A DNA stretch of 64,000 nucleotides from Treponema bryantii (GTDB lineage: Bacteria; Spirochaetota; Spirochaetia; Treponematales; Treponemataceae): positions 1 to 64,000 of the forward strand of contig NZ_FOFU01000001.1 in assembly GCF_900111035.1 (NCBI RefSeq). Direction: 5' to 3'. This document shows positions 41,762 to 50,160 of the stretch, one piece after another. The position numbers and the translations under genes were made by a program. The first letter of the stretch is position 1, and every line of letters starts with the position of its first letter. Below the pieces are notes generated by a model. That model ran no database searches, had not been told where the DNA came from, and saw nothing but the letters and a program-made list of their open reading frames with translations.

Positions 41762-43858
41762 ATGGACGATGTAAAGAAGAAAAAATATGGGCATCTTGCC
41801 ACACAGTTCTCATTATATATTCTTGCTATTCTTGCAGTATTCTTTGTACTTCTGACTATCTTTATTGTAAAGAGTGTAAAATCTTATTCTCGGAGTGATT
41901 ATTCAGATTTCAGTGAAAAGGTAATTGCTGAAGATGCAGGAAAGATTCAGTATTGGAACGAAGTTCTTGTAAATGACCTTAGAATTTATTCTGATAATGA
42001 TGTTACAAAGACAGGTAATATAAACAATATTATCAACTGGCTTTTAAGTCATGAAAATATCAAAAACTCACTTTTTAATTATGTAATGTTCTGTACACCG
42101 GATGGAGTTGGTTATGCAAGTGATGGAAAAATCCTTACAGTAATTTCAAAGCCGTTTTTCCGTTCGATAATGAAAGATAAAAAGAAGGTTTATGTTTCTG
42201 ATATTGACTTTCAGTTAGATGGTTCTGTCTGCTATTATATTGCACGACCTGCTTATAATTCAGCAGGAAGTCTTATTGGTGTTTTTGCCGGTGCTGTAAG
42301 ACTTGATGAAATTGATAGGATGGTTGGAGAACTTTCCATGGGTAAAGATGGAAAGGCAATCCTTGTGGGTTCGAATGGAGTGCTTATTTCTCATATACGT
42401 GGTATGAGTAAATATATGGATCTTTCTTATAGTGATAAAGCCGGATATTCCGGGCTTGATGAAATTGCTTCTCTGGCTTGTTCGGGAAAGTCTGGAGAAG
42501 GTTATTATCGTGATCCTGACGGAGTGCTTACCTTTGCTTCTTATGTTCCGGTTCAGGGAACTCCATGGTCGGCAATTTTAACTATTCCTCAGTCTCAGAT
42601 TGAAGCTGTAGGAAACAGAATGAGAACTTTGATTATAATTATTACTGCATTAATCGGTGTAATTATTTCTATTGTCTGTTCTTTGATTATGATTGCTGCC
42701 GTTAAGCCACTTAAGGTTGTACAGGAATCTATTCATGAAATTGCATCCGGCGAGGCAGATCTTACACAGCAGATTGTAGTTAAGAGTAATAATGAAATTG
42801 GTGCTCTTGGAGATGGATTCAATGCCTTTATGGAAAAACTCCGCATGATTATCAGTGGAGTAAAAGATTCTGAAGAGATGCTGGGAGATGTAAATACAGG
42901 GCTTCAGCAGCGAATTGAAGGAAATGGTAATTCAATAGAAGCAATTATTCAGGATTTGCACGATATTGGTACTCATGTTCAGAACCAGGCTGATAGTGTT
43001 TCTCAGACAGTAAGTTCAGTTGAAGAAATCTCAAAGAATATCGAATCTCTTGAGAAGATGATTGAAACGCAGTCGAGTGGTGTAGTTGAAGCAAGTGCTG
43101 CCGTAGAAGAAATGATTGGAAATATCAGTAGTGTAAATAATTCTGTCGGTTATATGGCTTCTTCTTTTGATTCACTTGCTCAGAATACAGAAGAAGGTAT
43201 TCAGCGACAGAATGATGTAAACCAGCGTATTCATGGGATTGAAGATCAGTCAAAGGCTCTTCAGGCTGCCAATAAGACAATCAGTGATATTGCGGCTCAG
43301 ACAAACCTTCTTGCCATGAATGCTGCAATTGAGGCGGCTCATGCTGGAGAAGCTGGTAAGGGATTCTCTGTTGTTGCAGATGAAATCCGTAAACTTTCTG
43401 AAACCTCGAGTGCTCAGTCTAAGACTATTCGTGAAGAGCTTAAGAAGATTGAAGGTTCTATCAATGATGTAGCAAGTGTATCTCAGGCTTCTACAGAGGC
43501 CTTTGTTTCTGTAAGTAATTCTATCATGCAGACTCAGCAGCTTGTACTTCAGATTAAAGGTGCAATGGAAGAACAGCAGGAAGGTTCTAAACAGATTGGT
43601 GATGCGCTTAAGCTTATGAATGATAATACCAGTGAGGTTAGGGCTGCGTCACATGAAATGGCAGAAGGTAATAAGGCAATTCTTGAAGAAATTGATCATT
43701 TGCGGACTACAACAGGAGAAATCCGAGACAGTATGGAAAAGATTTCTACAAGTGCGGGTGAAATCAAGGAATCAAGTAATGCACTTACCGAAATTGCAAA
43801 CAGCGTAGAAGCGGCTGTTGGTCAGATTGGTGAGCAGATAAATCTGTTTACTGTATAA
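41762..43858 (+). CDS. Methyl-accepting chemotaxis protein with Cache sensor
   Basis: 698 aa. Helix 1 (about 16-38), a ~250-residue periplasmic Cache-type domain ([39 protein letters not shown]), helix 2 (about 289-312), HAMP, then a long signalling coiled coil whose hairpin tip reads [20 protein letters not shown], the site that contacts CheA/CheW. GAGAGG precedes the ATG. Co-transcribed with the OppA-type lipoprotein. Direct ligand unknown: amino acids, peptides via the binding protein, or organic acids are possible. Confidence 0.93.
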   Translation: MDDVKKKKYGHLATQFSLYILAILAVFFVLLTIFIVKSVKSYSRSDYSDFSEKVIAEDAGKIQYWNEVLVNDLRIYSDNDVTKTGNINNIINWLLSHENIKNSLFNYVMFCTPDGVGYASDGKILTVISKPFFRSIMKDKKKVYVSDIDFQLDGSVCYYIARPAYNSAGSLIGVFAGAVRLDEIDRMVGELSMGKDGKAILVGSNGVLISHIRGMSKYMDLSYSDKAGYSGLDEIASLACSGKSGEGYYRDPDGVLTFASYVPVQGTPWSAILTIPQSQIEAVGNRMRTLIIIITALIGVIISIVCSLIMIAAVKPLKVVQESIHEIASGEADLTQQIVVKSNNEIGALGDGFNAFMEKLRMIISGVKDSEEMLGDVNTGLQQRIEGNGNSIEAIIQDLHDIGTHVQNQADSVSQTVSSVEEISKNIESLEKMIETQSSGVVEASAAVEEMIGNISSVNNSVGYMASSFDSLAQNTEEGIQRQNDVNQRIHGIEDQSKALQAANKTISDIAAQTNLLAMNAAIEAAHAGEAGKGFSVVADEIRKLSETSSAQSKTIREELKKIEGSINDVASVSQASTEAFVSVSNSIMQTQQLVLQIKGAMEEQQEGSKQIGDALKLMNDNTSEVRAASHEMAEGNKAILEEIDHLRTTTGEIRDSMEKISTSAGEIKESSNALTEIANSVEAAVGQIGEQINLFTV

Positions 43859-43864
43859 AGTTAA

Positions 43865-43896
43865 ATAAAAGAGCCCGGTTAACCGGGCTTTCTTTT
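43865..43896. terminator. Bidirectional terminator between mcp and rpsU
   Basis: A perfect palindrome AGCCCGGTT/AACCGGGCT flanked by A-run on the left and T-run on the right, so it can serve the plus-strand receptor gene and the minus-strand rpsU. Confidence 0.88.
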
Positions 43897-43910
43897 ATGA
43901 AGGACTTAGA

Positions 43911-44117
43911 TTAATAGTCCTTCTTTTCTGTCTTACGTCTCTTGTTAAGAAGCTTTCTCTCGAGAGTTGTCTTCTTCTGGTGGAGGGTAGCAGAAGGTTT
44001 TTCGAAGTATTCACGCTTTTTGTATTCGCGGATAATGCCTTCTTTTTCAACCATGCGCTTAAAGCGTTTGATTGCTTTTTCAAGGTTCTCTGAATCATCA
44101 ACCATGATTGTTGCCAT
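43911..44117 (-). CDS. rpsU: 30S ribosomal protein S21
   Basis: 68 aa. [20 protein letters not shown] and the following [19 protein letters not shown] are diagnostic for S21, which aids mRNA anti-Shine-Dalgarno pairing. AAGGAGGTGAA precedes the ATG: a strong ribosome-binding site. It lies downstream of tRNA-Pro and tRNA-Asp on the same strand. Confidence 0.96.
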   Translation of the reverse strand: MATIMVDDSENLEKAIKRFKRMVEKEGIIREYKKREYFEKPSATLHQKKTTLERKLLNKRRKTEKKDY

Positions 44118-44161
44118 ACTGTATTCACCTCCTTTTTCCGGTGGTTCCGTCTTATTACGTA

Positions 44162-44234
44162 TCGGGTATACTGGATTCGAACCAGCGACCTCAACGTCCC
44201 GAACGTCGCGCGCTACCAGCTGCGCTAATACCCG
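44162..44234 (-). tRNA. tRNA-Pro (anticodon CGG)
   Basis: Acceptor CGGGTAT/ATACCCG, D stem GCGC/GCGC, anticodon stem CGACG/CGTTG around TTCGGGA (anticodon CGG), T arm GCTGG-TTCGAAT-CCAGT, discriminator A. CCA not encoded. It starts only 12 nt after the T-run of the hairpin following tRNA-Asp, so it depends on read-through or processing. Confidence 0.94.
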
Positions 44235-44246
44235 TTCTGTGTTCTA

Positions 44247-44278
44247 AATAAAAAAGCCTTCCGTTTTGCGGAAGGCTT
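44247..44278 (-). terminator. Terminator-like hairpin between tRNA-Asp and tRNA-Pro
   Basis: Read on the minus strand: AAGCCTTCCG, loop CAAAA, CGGAAGGCTT, then TTTT. A strong 10-bp stem directly after tRNA-Asp, inside the same transcription unit. Confidence 0.85.
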
Positions 44279-44280
44279 AG

Positions 44281-44354
44281 CGCGAGCGGCGGGGCTCGAA
44301 CCCGCGATCTCCGGCGTGACAGGCCAGCGCGATAACCAGCTTCGCTACGCCCGC
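44281..44354 (-). tRNA. tRNA-Asp (anticodon GTC)
   Basis: Acceptor GCGGGCG/CGCTCGC (one G-T pair), D stem GCGA/TCGC, anticodon stem CTGGC/GCCGG around CTGTCAC (anticodon GTC), T arm GCGGG-TTCGAGC-CCCGC, discriminator G. CCA not encoded. Confidence 0.95.
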
Positions 44355-44366
44355 GTGATGTTTGTT

Positions 44367-44395
44367 ATATTATACGAAACACTGATTTATGTCAA
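44367..44395 (-). promoter_or_regulatory. Promoter of tRNA-Asp / tRNA-Pro / rpsU
   Basis: On the minus strand TTGACA (44390-44395) is followed by 17 nt and TAATAT (44367-44372); TATAAT at 15 nt spacing is the alternative. The start would be a few bases before tRNA-Asp. No other promoter is visible for tRNA-Pro. Confidence 0.72.
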
Positions 44396-44434
44396 TAACA
44401 AATATCACTTTTTTTCAAAAAAAATTAATTTTTT

Positions 44435-45724
44435 TTATGCTCCAAAAATCAAGTTTGGAATAAATAATACCAGCTTTGGACAGAATACAAGTATTGCTAG
44501 TTCAAGCAAAATAGCTATAAAGAAAGGAATGCTTTCTTTTGTGTATTCTTCGGGAGGGCAATTTATAATTCCACATACAGTATAGAGTGCAGAACCTACA
44601 GGAGGTGTCATAACTCCAAGTGTTACGATTGTGGCCATAAGAACCCCAAAGTGAACAGGATCCATACCAACACTTGTTACCATTGGAAGGAAAATAGGTG
44701 TTAAAAGAAGGAAATTTACGTTGCTGTCTACAAACATTCCTGAAATAAAGAGGAAGCCCAGCATTAACAGTGTTAATAACTGTGGATTTTCTGTAATTCC
44801 AAAAATGAAATTAGAAAGAACAGCAGGAAGCTTTACCCAGGTAATGGCATAACTGAATGGGCCAGACATCGCAATAATAAGCATGATGGCTCCAGTATCT
44901 TTTACACTGGTAATGAGTGCTTCTTTGAAATTTTCCCATGTAAGCTTTTTATATACAAACTTTCCAACAATCAAGGCATAAATAACAGCGAAAGCACCTG
45001 ATTCAGATGGAGTAAAGAGTCCAAATCTGATTCCCACAATAAGAATAATTGGGAATAAAAGAGCCCATACAGAAACCTTAAGATTCTGGAAAAGCTCTTT
45101 GAAAGTTAATCTTGTGGCATTGTGGGTTGGAGGATCAAATTTTCTGATTCGGCTTGTGATAGAAACTGTTGCCATCAAGAAAATCATCATCAAAATGCCG
45201 GGAATAATACCAGCTGCAAAAAGACGTCCGATAGAAACTTCACCGACAAATCCAAAAATAATCAAACCAAGACTAGGAGGAATTGTTGCTGTGATAAGTG
45301 CTGTAAGACAGTTTACCGAAGTGATGTAGCCTTTTGTATAACCCCGGGCCTGCATTTCCGGACCTAGGATTCTTGTTTCCATTGCAGCATCGGCAGTTGC
45401 TGAACCGGATACGCCACCCATCATTGTAGACATAACTACAGAAATCTGAGCTGTACCACCATACATTCTCCTGGTGAGGAGTCGGGCCAAACTTAAAAGT
45501 TGTTCTGTAATTCCAGAAACATTCATTAAGTTTCCTGCAAAAATAAAGAAGGGAACAGCCAGGAAAGCGAAGGACTGACTCTGCAGAACAACCATCTGCG
45601 TAGCTGCTTCAAAAGGCAAAACCGGCTGACTTAAAAAGTAAGCAAATCCAGCTAGTCCGATTACATAGGCAATCGGCATTCCCAAAATAAGAAATAAAAC
45701 AAAACATAAAAGCAGAAGTGTCAT
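44435..45724 (-). CDS. dctM: TRAP transporter large permease (DctM family)
   Basis: 429 aa, about twelve hydrophobic segments. Family landmarks: FLAVPFFIFAGNLMN, GGVSGSATADAAMETRIL, SVNCLTALITATIPPSLGLI and LLLTPIFLPMV. It is the ion-coupled channel subunit of a binding-protein-dependent importer for organic or sugar acids. Overlaps dctQ by 4 bp. Confidence 0.93.
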   Translation of the reverse strand: MTLLLLCFVLFLILGMPIAYVIGLAGFAYFLSQPVLPFEAATQMVVLQSQSFAFLAVPFFIFAGNLMNVSGITEQLLSLARLLTRRMYGGTAQISVVMSTMMGGVSGSATADAAMETRILGPEMQARGYTKGYITSVNCLTALITATIPPSLGLIIFGFVGEVSIGRLFAAGIIPGILMMIFLMATVSITSRIRKFDPPTHNATRLTFKELFQNLKVSVWALLFPIILIVGIRFGLFTPSESGAFAVIYALIVGKFVYKKLTWENFKEALITSVKDTGAIMLIIAMSGPFSYAITWVKLPAVLSNFIFGITENPQLLTLLMLGFLFISGMFVDSNVNFLLLTPIFLPMVTSVGMDPVHFGVLMATIVTLGVMTPPVGSALYTVCGIINCPPEEYTKESIPFFIAILLELAILVFCPKLVLFIPNLIFGA

Positions 45725-46212
45725 TCTGATACCTCCACAGATTTTTCTTCTTTAAATGAGAATATTACTTTTTTGATTTTACCTATTGTTGATAAAGCCA
45801 TTGAGAAGGTTGCAACTACAAGACTCAAAGTAACAACAGAGTAAGGAATAGGTATAGACTGATATGTTCTTAATCTTTCTACCCACACAAGGCGTGCACC
45901 ATATACACAAATTATACATGTCAAAAAGAAAATGATTATATAAATAATCAGTGACAAAATCTTTTGAATTATAGGAGGTAAATGTCTGGTCAAAATATCA
46001 ATTCCTATCAATTGGCCAGATCTCCAGGCAATATCAGCACCCAAAAAACTAGTCCAGGCAAGAAGGAGCATTGCAAGATCAATATTCCAGGACATTGATA
46101 TTCTTAAGAAACGTAATATGGCAGACATAAAAACCAGCAGAACAAGAAGAACAAATCCTCCTCCACATACTGCTTTTTCTGCCAAATCTAAATATTTTAA
46201 AATTTTTTTCAT
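45721..46212 (-). CDS. dctQ: TRAP transporter small permease (DctQ family)
   Basis: 163 aa from MKKILKYLDLAEK (AAGGTG upstream; a GTG three codons earlier is possible). Four helices; the second carries LLLAWTSFLGADIAWRSGQ, typical of DctQ, and EKAVCGGGFVLLVLLVFMSA the first. Lies 66 nt after dctP, with a terminator-like hairpin between. Confidence 0.9.
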   Translation of the reverse strand: MKKILKYLDLAEKAVCGGGFVLLVLLVFMSAILRFLRISMSWNIDLAMLLLAWTSFLGADIAWRSGQLIGIDILTRHLPPIIQKILSLIIYIIIFFLTCIICVYGARLVWVERLRTYQSIPIPYSVVTLSLVVATFSMALSTIGKIKKVIFSFKEEKSVEVSE

Positions 46213-46223
46213 AAATAGCACCT

Positions 46224-46261
46224 TAAAAAAAGAGGATGCGTCAAAAATGATGCACCCTCTT
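46224..46261 (-). terminator. Intra-operon terminator or attenuator between dctP and dctQM
   Basis: Minus strand: AAGAGGGTGCATCA, loop TTTT, TGACGCATCCTCTT then a run of T. Thirteen of fourteen positions pair (one as G-T). Only a fraction of transcripts should pass it, giving more binding protein than permease. Confidence 0.85.
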
Positions 46262-46278
46262 ATTGATTTACAAATAAT

Positions 46279-47280
46279 TTATTCGTTCAACTCTTTGAAA
46301 AGTCTGTCTTTCAAACCTGCTGAAAATCCTAAATCATTATTTGTATACAAAGGTTCAATTGCTTTCTGGAATTCTGCGATATCTACATCAGTAATTGTAA
46401 CTCCATGATTCTTCATGTTGTCATAATATCCGGCTTCTTCGTTTCTGATGATTTCGCCATATTCTAGAGCAGCTTCGCGCATTGTCTTTACAAAGATATC
46501 GCGGTCGCTTGGAGAAAGGCTGTTATAGAAGTTTGCTGAACAAACGAATGCAGACTGAAGCATATAGTGCTTTGTCATGGCAATGTTCTTTACAACTTCA
46601 TAAAGGCGTGAACCATCTGCTGTTGCAACCTGAACTTCACAACCATCAAGAGTTTTCTGCTGAATTCCAGGGAATACTTCGCCCCATGAAATACCGATGT
46701 TTGCAAAACCAAAGTATTTTGCAAGATTATTTCCAATTGCATTACCAAAACCACGGATGCGAAGTCCTGACAAATCACCAACATGAGCTACAGGTTTTGT
46801 TGTGTAAAAGCAGCGGAAACCGTTGTACATATTTGTGATATAAACAATTCCCTGCTTTTCTAATTCTGCCTGCCATTCTTTGAAGAGTGCAGTATCTGGA
46901 AGTTTTTTCAAAGATGATGGATCTGTAAGAATATATGGAGCCATAAGAATGTTCAAATCTGGGATTTTGAACTGACTTGCAAGACGACCAGGGTCACTTG
47001 GAACTACAAGGCTAACTCCAAGTTTTGCCTGTGTAACCAGAGCATCTGTATCACCGGATAAGGCTCCGGCAACCTGAACTGTAGCGCTGAAACGGCCGGT
47101 TGCGTTGAGTCTGTCGGCAACAGCCTGCATCATACGGCTTTGTCCTGTAGTTGCGGCTTCTGTTCCTGCGAAGGTTACTGGAATCTTTTTATCAGAAGAT
47201 TCAGATTTTTTTGAACATGATGATAACAAAAGAACTAATGCGATTGTTACTACACTTGAAATTTTGAATAATTTTTTCAT
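46279..47280 (-). CDS. dctP: TRAP transporter binding lipoprotein (DctP family)
   Basis: 333 aa. Lipobox LLLSSC. DctP fold: FNIPD-like segment QFKIPDLNILMAPYIL, GLRIRGFGNAIGNNLAKYFG with the conserved Arg that binds the ligand carboxylate, and EVFPGIQQKTLDGCEVQVAT. AGGAGT precedes the ATG. First gene of the TRAP operon, with a strong promoter and a palindromic operator upstream. Context with an LplB/YtcP importer suggests a uronate or related sugar acid. Confidence 0.92.
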   Translation of the reverse strand: MKKLFKISSVVTIALVLLLSSCSKKSESSDKKIPVTFAGTEAATTGQSRMMQAVADRLNATGRFSATVQVAGALSGDTDALVTQAKLGVSLVVPSDPGRLASQFKIPDLNILMAPYILTDPSSLKKLPDTALFKEWQAELEKQGIVYITNMYNGFRCFYTTKPVAHVGDLSGLRIRGFGNAIGNNLAKYFGFANIGISWGEVFPGIQQKTLDGCEVQVATADGSRLYEVVKNIAMTKHYMLQSAFVCSANFYNSLSPSDRDIFVKTMREAALEYGEIIRNEEAGYYDNMKNHGVTITDVDIAEFQKAIEPLYTNNDLGFSAGLKDRLFKELNE

Positions 47281-47302
47281 TTTTTACTCCTAATATTAGG
47301 CA

Positions 47303-47318
47303 TAAGGGGAATCCCTTA
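47303..47318. promoter_or_regulatory. TAAGGG/CCCTTA inverted repeat in the dctP leader
   Basis: TAAGGG-GAAT-CCCTTA. The word TAAGGGATT inside it (minus strand) also occurs twice upstream of gntR (48092-48100, 48122-48130). Confidence 0.55.
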
Positions 47319-47319
47319 G

Positions 47320-47331
47320 CTAGTATACTAG
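47320..47331. promoter_or_regulatory. Operator palindrome O1 (TRAP promoter)
   Basis: CTAGTATACTAG, a perfect 12-bp palindrome overlapping the end of the dctP -10 and the expected start point. Identical to O2 at 48199-48210. These sites flank the gntR gene on both sides. Confidence 0.78.
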
Positions 47332-47358
47332 TATATTTGTAAAAAATGCATATGTCAA
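47330..47358 (-). promoter_or_regulatory. Promoter of the TRAP operon
   Basis: On the minus strand TTGACA (47353-47358), 17 nt, TATACT (47330-47335): a near-consensus promoter whose -10 abuts operator O1, a classical repression layout. Confidence 0.82.
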
Positions 47359-47379
47359 ATTTTTTTTATTATTCTTCTT

Positions 47380-48054
47380 TCATGCAAAATATTGTGGAAA
47401 TGCTTTTCTGAGCTCATCTTCCTGAAAATGTTTACGGGAAAGATGTTTATTTAATACTTCTTTTGCTGCAGCAGGATCTTTTTTCTTAAAGGTCTCAAGA
47501 AGTTCTTCATGTTCTTTAATAATTCTTTCTGGATTGAAAGCCTGAATTGTCAGTTCTCGGATTCTGTCCAGATGAATACTCATAAGACGAACCATATAAT
47601 GACACTGCATTTTGTTGGTAATCTTGTACATGATTTCGTGGAAAGCATTATCCAGTTCCATTATTTTATCAAGATTGTGCTTTTCATAATAAAAACGCTG
47701 TAGTGTAACGTTTTCTTCCATCTCCTGAATATCTTTTTCCGATGCCTGCTGACAAGCCATCATAGTTATTTCTGATTCAATAGTTGTACGGGCAAATACT
47801 GCTTCATCTACATGAGCCATATCAATGAGACTTACATGACTGCCTCTCTGAGGAAGAATTTCAATTATTTTTGTAGAAGATAATTCTTGCATTGCTTCAT
47901 GAACAGGAGTTCGTGATAGGTTTAATTCGTTTGCAATATCCTGTTCGCTAATCATGCTTCCTGGAGCCAGTTCAAGATTTACAATGTTATCTTTTATAAC
48001 ACGTAGTGCATATTCTCTGTTTGTCTCTTTTTCATGCTTTTCTGTATTCTTCAT
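47380..48054 (-). CDS. GntR-family regulator with FCD effector domain
   Basis: 224 aa. Winged HTH at about 15-75 (GSMISEQDIANELNLSRTPV, then HEAMQELSSTKIIEILPQRG) and a helical FCD domain with likely metal ligands (Asp/His in DNAFHEIMY, later EHEELL and KHLSRKH). Such FadR-subfamily regulators sense small acids, often sugar acids. It lies between the TRAP and ABC operons, and identical palindromes occur in both their promoters, so it is probably their repressor. Its own promoter would give only about a 4-nt leader. Confidence 0.9.
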   Translation of the reverse strand: MKNTEKHEKETNREYALRVIKDNIVNLELAPGSMISEQDIANELNLSRTPVHEAMQELSSTKIIEILPQRGSHVSLIDMAHVDEAVFARTTIESEITMMACQQASEKDIQEMEENVTLQRFYYEKHNLDKIMELDNAFHEIMYKITNKMQCHYMVRLMSIHLDRIRELTIQAFNPERIIKEHEELLETFKKKDPAAAKEVLNKHLSRKHFQEDELRKAFPQYFA

Positions 48055-48064
48055 ATTCTCTCAT

Positions 48065-48093
48065 ATTTTAAGGATAGAGTAATTAACGGTCAA
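48065..48093 (-). promoter_or_regulatory. Promoter of gntR
   Basis: Minus strand TTGACC (48088-48093), 17 nt, TAAAAT (48065-48070); the start is expected about 4 nt before the ATG at 48054. The -35 overlaps a TAAGGGATT repeat. Confidence 0.65.
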
Positions 48094-48130
48094 TCCCTTA
48101 TTGTCTTAATGGCATACGGAAAATCCCTTA
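48092..48130. promoter_or_regulatory. Direct repeats TAAGGGATT upstream of gntR
   Basis: AATCCCTTA occurs at 48092-48100 and 48122-48130, 30 nt apart (about three helical turns), with a third copy in the dctP leader at 47310-47318. It is a candidate binding site for a second regulator or for GntR autoregulation. Confidence 0.5.
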
Positions 48131-48146
48131 TCTTTTTTTTTTGTTT

Positions 48147-48194
48147 TTGACACCCCTTGACTTTTAAAAATATTATACTACCATTGTAGTCAAG
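48147..48194 (+). promoter_or_regulatory. Promoter of the LplB/YtcP-type operon, with inverted repeat
   Basis: TTGACA (48147-48152) with TATTAT 18 nt later (48171-48176). CTTGACT (48156-48162) and AGTCAAG (48188-48194) are exact inverted copies flanking the -10. Operator O2 follows about 20 nt downstream of the expected start. Confidence 0.65.
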
Positions 48195-48198
48195 TGTT

Positions 48199-48210
48199 CT
48201 AGTATACTAG
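48199..48210. promoter_or_regulatory. Operator palindrome O2 (ABC importer promoter)
   Basis: CTAGTATACTAG, identical to O1. It lies in the early transcribed region, where a bound repressor would act as a roadblock. Confidence 0.75.
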
Positions 48211-48244
48211 TGGGACTTATTTATATTACAGAGAATTTTTAATA

Positions 48245-49219
48245 ATGGGAAAAAAAATGTTCAAGAAAACTCAAAAAAAACAGGGTACTGAATTAAATTC
48301 TGTTACAAAAGCACAGAATTTTAAGAAGTATTTTCGCAAGTACTGGCAGTTCTATTTACTGCTTTTGATTCCGGTGCTTTATTATATTATATTCCGCTAT
48401 ATTCCAATGGCCGGAAATATCATCGCATTCCGCCGCTACCGTGCAGGTGGAAGTCTTTTTGGCGATAAATGGAGTGGCTTAAAGTATTTTAAGCAGTTTA
48501 TTGGAGATAGAACTTTCTGGCGTGCATTCAGAAATACTCTGGTGCTTAATATTTCGTATCTTGTAGTACGATTCCCTCTTACTTTGATTTTTGCACTTCT
48601 GCTTAATGAGATAAAAGCTTTGTGGTGGAAAAAGTTTGTACAGACTGTTTCTTATCTTCCACACTTTATTTCTATGGTTATTGTTACTGGTATGATTCGT
48701 GAGCTGGTTTCTACAAGTGGTCCGCTTAATCAGCTTATTGCACATTTTGGTGGTGAAAAGGTTTCTTTTATTGCATTCCCTCAGTATTTTAATCCAATCT
48801 TTGTAATTTCTGGTGTATGGCAGGCTCTTGGATGGGGTACTATTCTTTATCTTGCAGCTATTGCGGGAATCAATCCTTCCTTATATGAAGCTGCTGAAGT
48901 TGATGGTGCTAATCATTTTCAGCGTGTATGGCATGTAACTATTCCTTGTATTCTGCCTACTATTACAACTTTGCTTATTCTTGATATCGGAGGACTTGTC
49001 GGTTCCGGCGGTGCCTTCGAAAAAGTATTCCTTTTGTATAACCCAATGACTTATGAGACGGCTGATATTATTTCTACCTTCGTATTCAGAATGGGTCTTG
49101 GTTCCGGTAACTACAGCTATGCTACTGCCGTAGGTTTGTTTGAAGCCTTGTTGAATCTGTTCCTGCTTACAATGGCAAACAAGATTTCTAAAAAAGTTTC
49201 GGGCACAGGCTTGTGGTAA
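48245..49219 (+). CDS. Carbohydrate ABC permease, LplB type
   Basis: 324 aa. LplB-type marks: FRYIPMAGNIIAFRRYRAG, LIFALLLNEIKALWWKKFVQ, SYLPHFISMVIVTGMI, and the EAA loop EAAEVDGANHFQRVWHVTIP. Relatives import aldouronates, rhamnogalacturonan fragments or other oligosaccharides. The ribosome-binding site is weak; a second ATG 12 nt on is possible. No ATPase gene follows, so an external ATPase is shared. Confidence 0.88.
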   Translation: MGKKMFKKTQKKQGTELNSVTKAQNFKKYFRKYWQFYLLLLIPVLYYIIFRYIPMAGNIIAFRRYRAGGSLFGDKWSGLKYFKQFIGDRTFWRAFRNTLVLNISYLVVRFPLTLIFALLLNEIKALWWKKFVQTVSYLPHFISMVIVTGMIRELVSTSGPLNQLIAHFGGEKVSFIAFPQYFNPIFVISGVWQALGWGTILYLAAIAGINPSLYEAAEVDGANHFQRVWHVTIPCILPTITTLLILDIGGLVGSGGAFEKVFLLYNPMTYETADIISTFVFRMGLGSGNYSYATAVGLFEALLNLFLLTMANKISKKVSGTGLW

Positions 49220-49231
49220 TGGAGGAATAAA

Positions 49232-50125
49232 ATGGCTGAGAAAACTGGCGTAAAAGTAAGAGAGTCTTCAGGTTATATCGTTTTCAAGTGGTTTAATACT
49301 GCAATTATGATTCTGGTTTGTGTGGTGACCTTGTATCCGTTTTTATACCTGGTAGCACAGTCTTTTTCATCTGAAGAAGCAATCACTCTTGGAAAGGTAA
49401 ATCTTATTCCGATTGGTTTTAATATTGAAACTTATAAGTCTGTATTCGCAAAAGGCGAATTTGTGCATTCTTATAAAAATACTGTTGTTTATTCTGTACT
49501 TGGTACAATTCTTTCCCTTGTGTTCAGCTGCTGTATGGCTTATCCGCTTTCAAAAAAAGAATTAAAGGGATACAAGATTCTTACAAAGTTTGTAATTTTT
49601 ACAATGTACTTTGGTGGTGGTTTGATTCCTAATTACGTTTTGATGATGAAACTTCATCTTGTAAATAAGGTAGCAGGATTTATCATTCCATCTCTGCTCA
49701 GTACTTATTACATCATTCTTATGAAATCCTTCTTCTCAGAAACTCCTCATGAGCTTGAAGAAGCAGGTGAGCTTGATGGATTGAGTCCTATAGGCATTTT
49801 TGTTCGAATAGTGCTTCCTCTTTCTATGCCTATCATTGCAACTATGATTCTGTTCAATGCAGTTGGATACTGGAATAACTGGTATAATGCTTTCCTTTAT
49901 CTTGATAAAAAGGAAATGTGGCCGGTTGCTTATTATCTTAAGACTGTTATTTCCGGTGCATCAACTTCTGCAGACCCTGGAGAGGCTAGTGCAGAAAAGA
50001 TGCAGATTGCTGCAAACATCAAGTCTTGTTCTATGGTTCTTATGGCTCTGCCAATCATCTGTGTTTACCCATTCATCTCGAAATACTACGTTGAGGGTAT
50101 GATGCTTGGTGGTGTTAAAGAATAA
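49232..50125 (+). CDS. Carbohydrate ABC permease, YtcP type
   Basis: 297 aa. YtcP-type partner: VTLYPFLYLVAQSFSSEEAI, FTMYFGGGLIPNYVLMMKLH, the EAA loop EEAGELDGLSPIGIFVRIVL, and the C-terminus YYVEGMMLGGVKE typical of this subfamily. It follows the LplB-type gene by 12 nt. Confidence 0.9.
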   Translation: MAEKTGVKVRESSGYIVFKWFNTAIMILVCVVTLYPFLYLVAQSFSSEEAITLGKVNLIPIGFNIETYKSVFAKGEFVHSYKNTVVYSVLGTILSLVFSCCMAYPLSKKELKGYKILTKFVIFTMYFGGGLIPNYVLMMKLHLVNKVAGFIIPSLLSTYYIILMKSFFSETPHELEEAGELDGLSPIGIFVRIVLPLSMPIIATMILFNAVGYWNNWYNAFLYLDKKEMWPVAYYLKTVISGASTSADPGEASAEKMQIAANIKSCSMVLMALPIICVYPFISKYYVEGMMLGGVKE

Positions 50126-50160
50126 AAAAAACGTTTTATTATTAATAGGAGGATAAAACT

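Noticed and set aside
43895-44247. Open frames over rpsU and tRNA-Pro on either strand
   Set aside because: They are shadows of rpsU and structural RNA; rpsU itself has the strong ribosome-binding site and clear S21 sequence.
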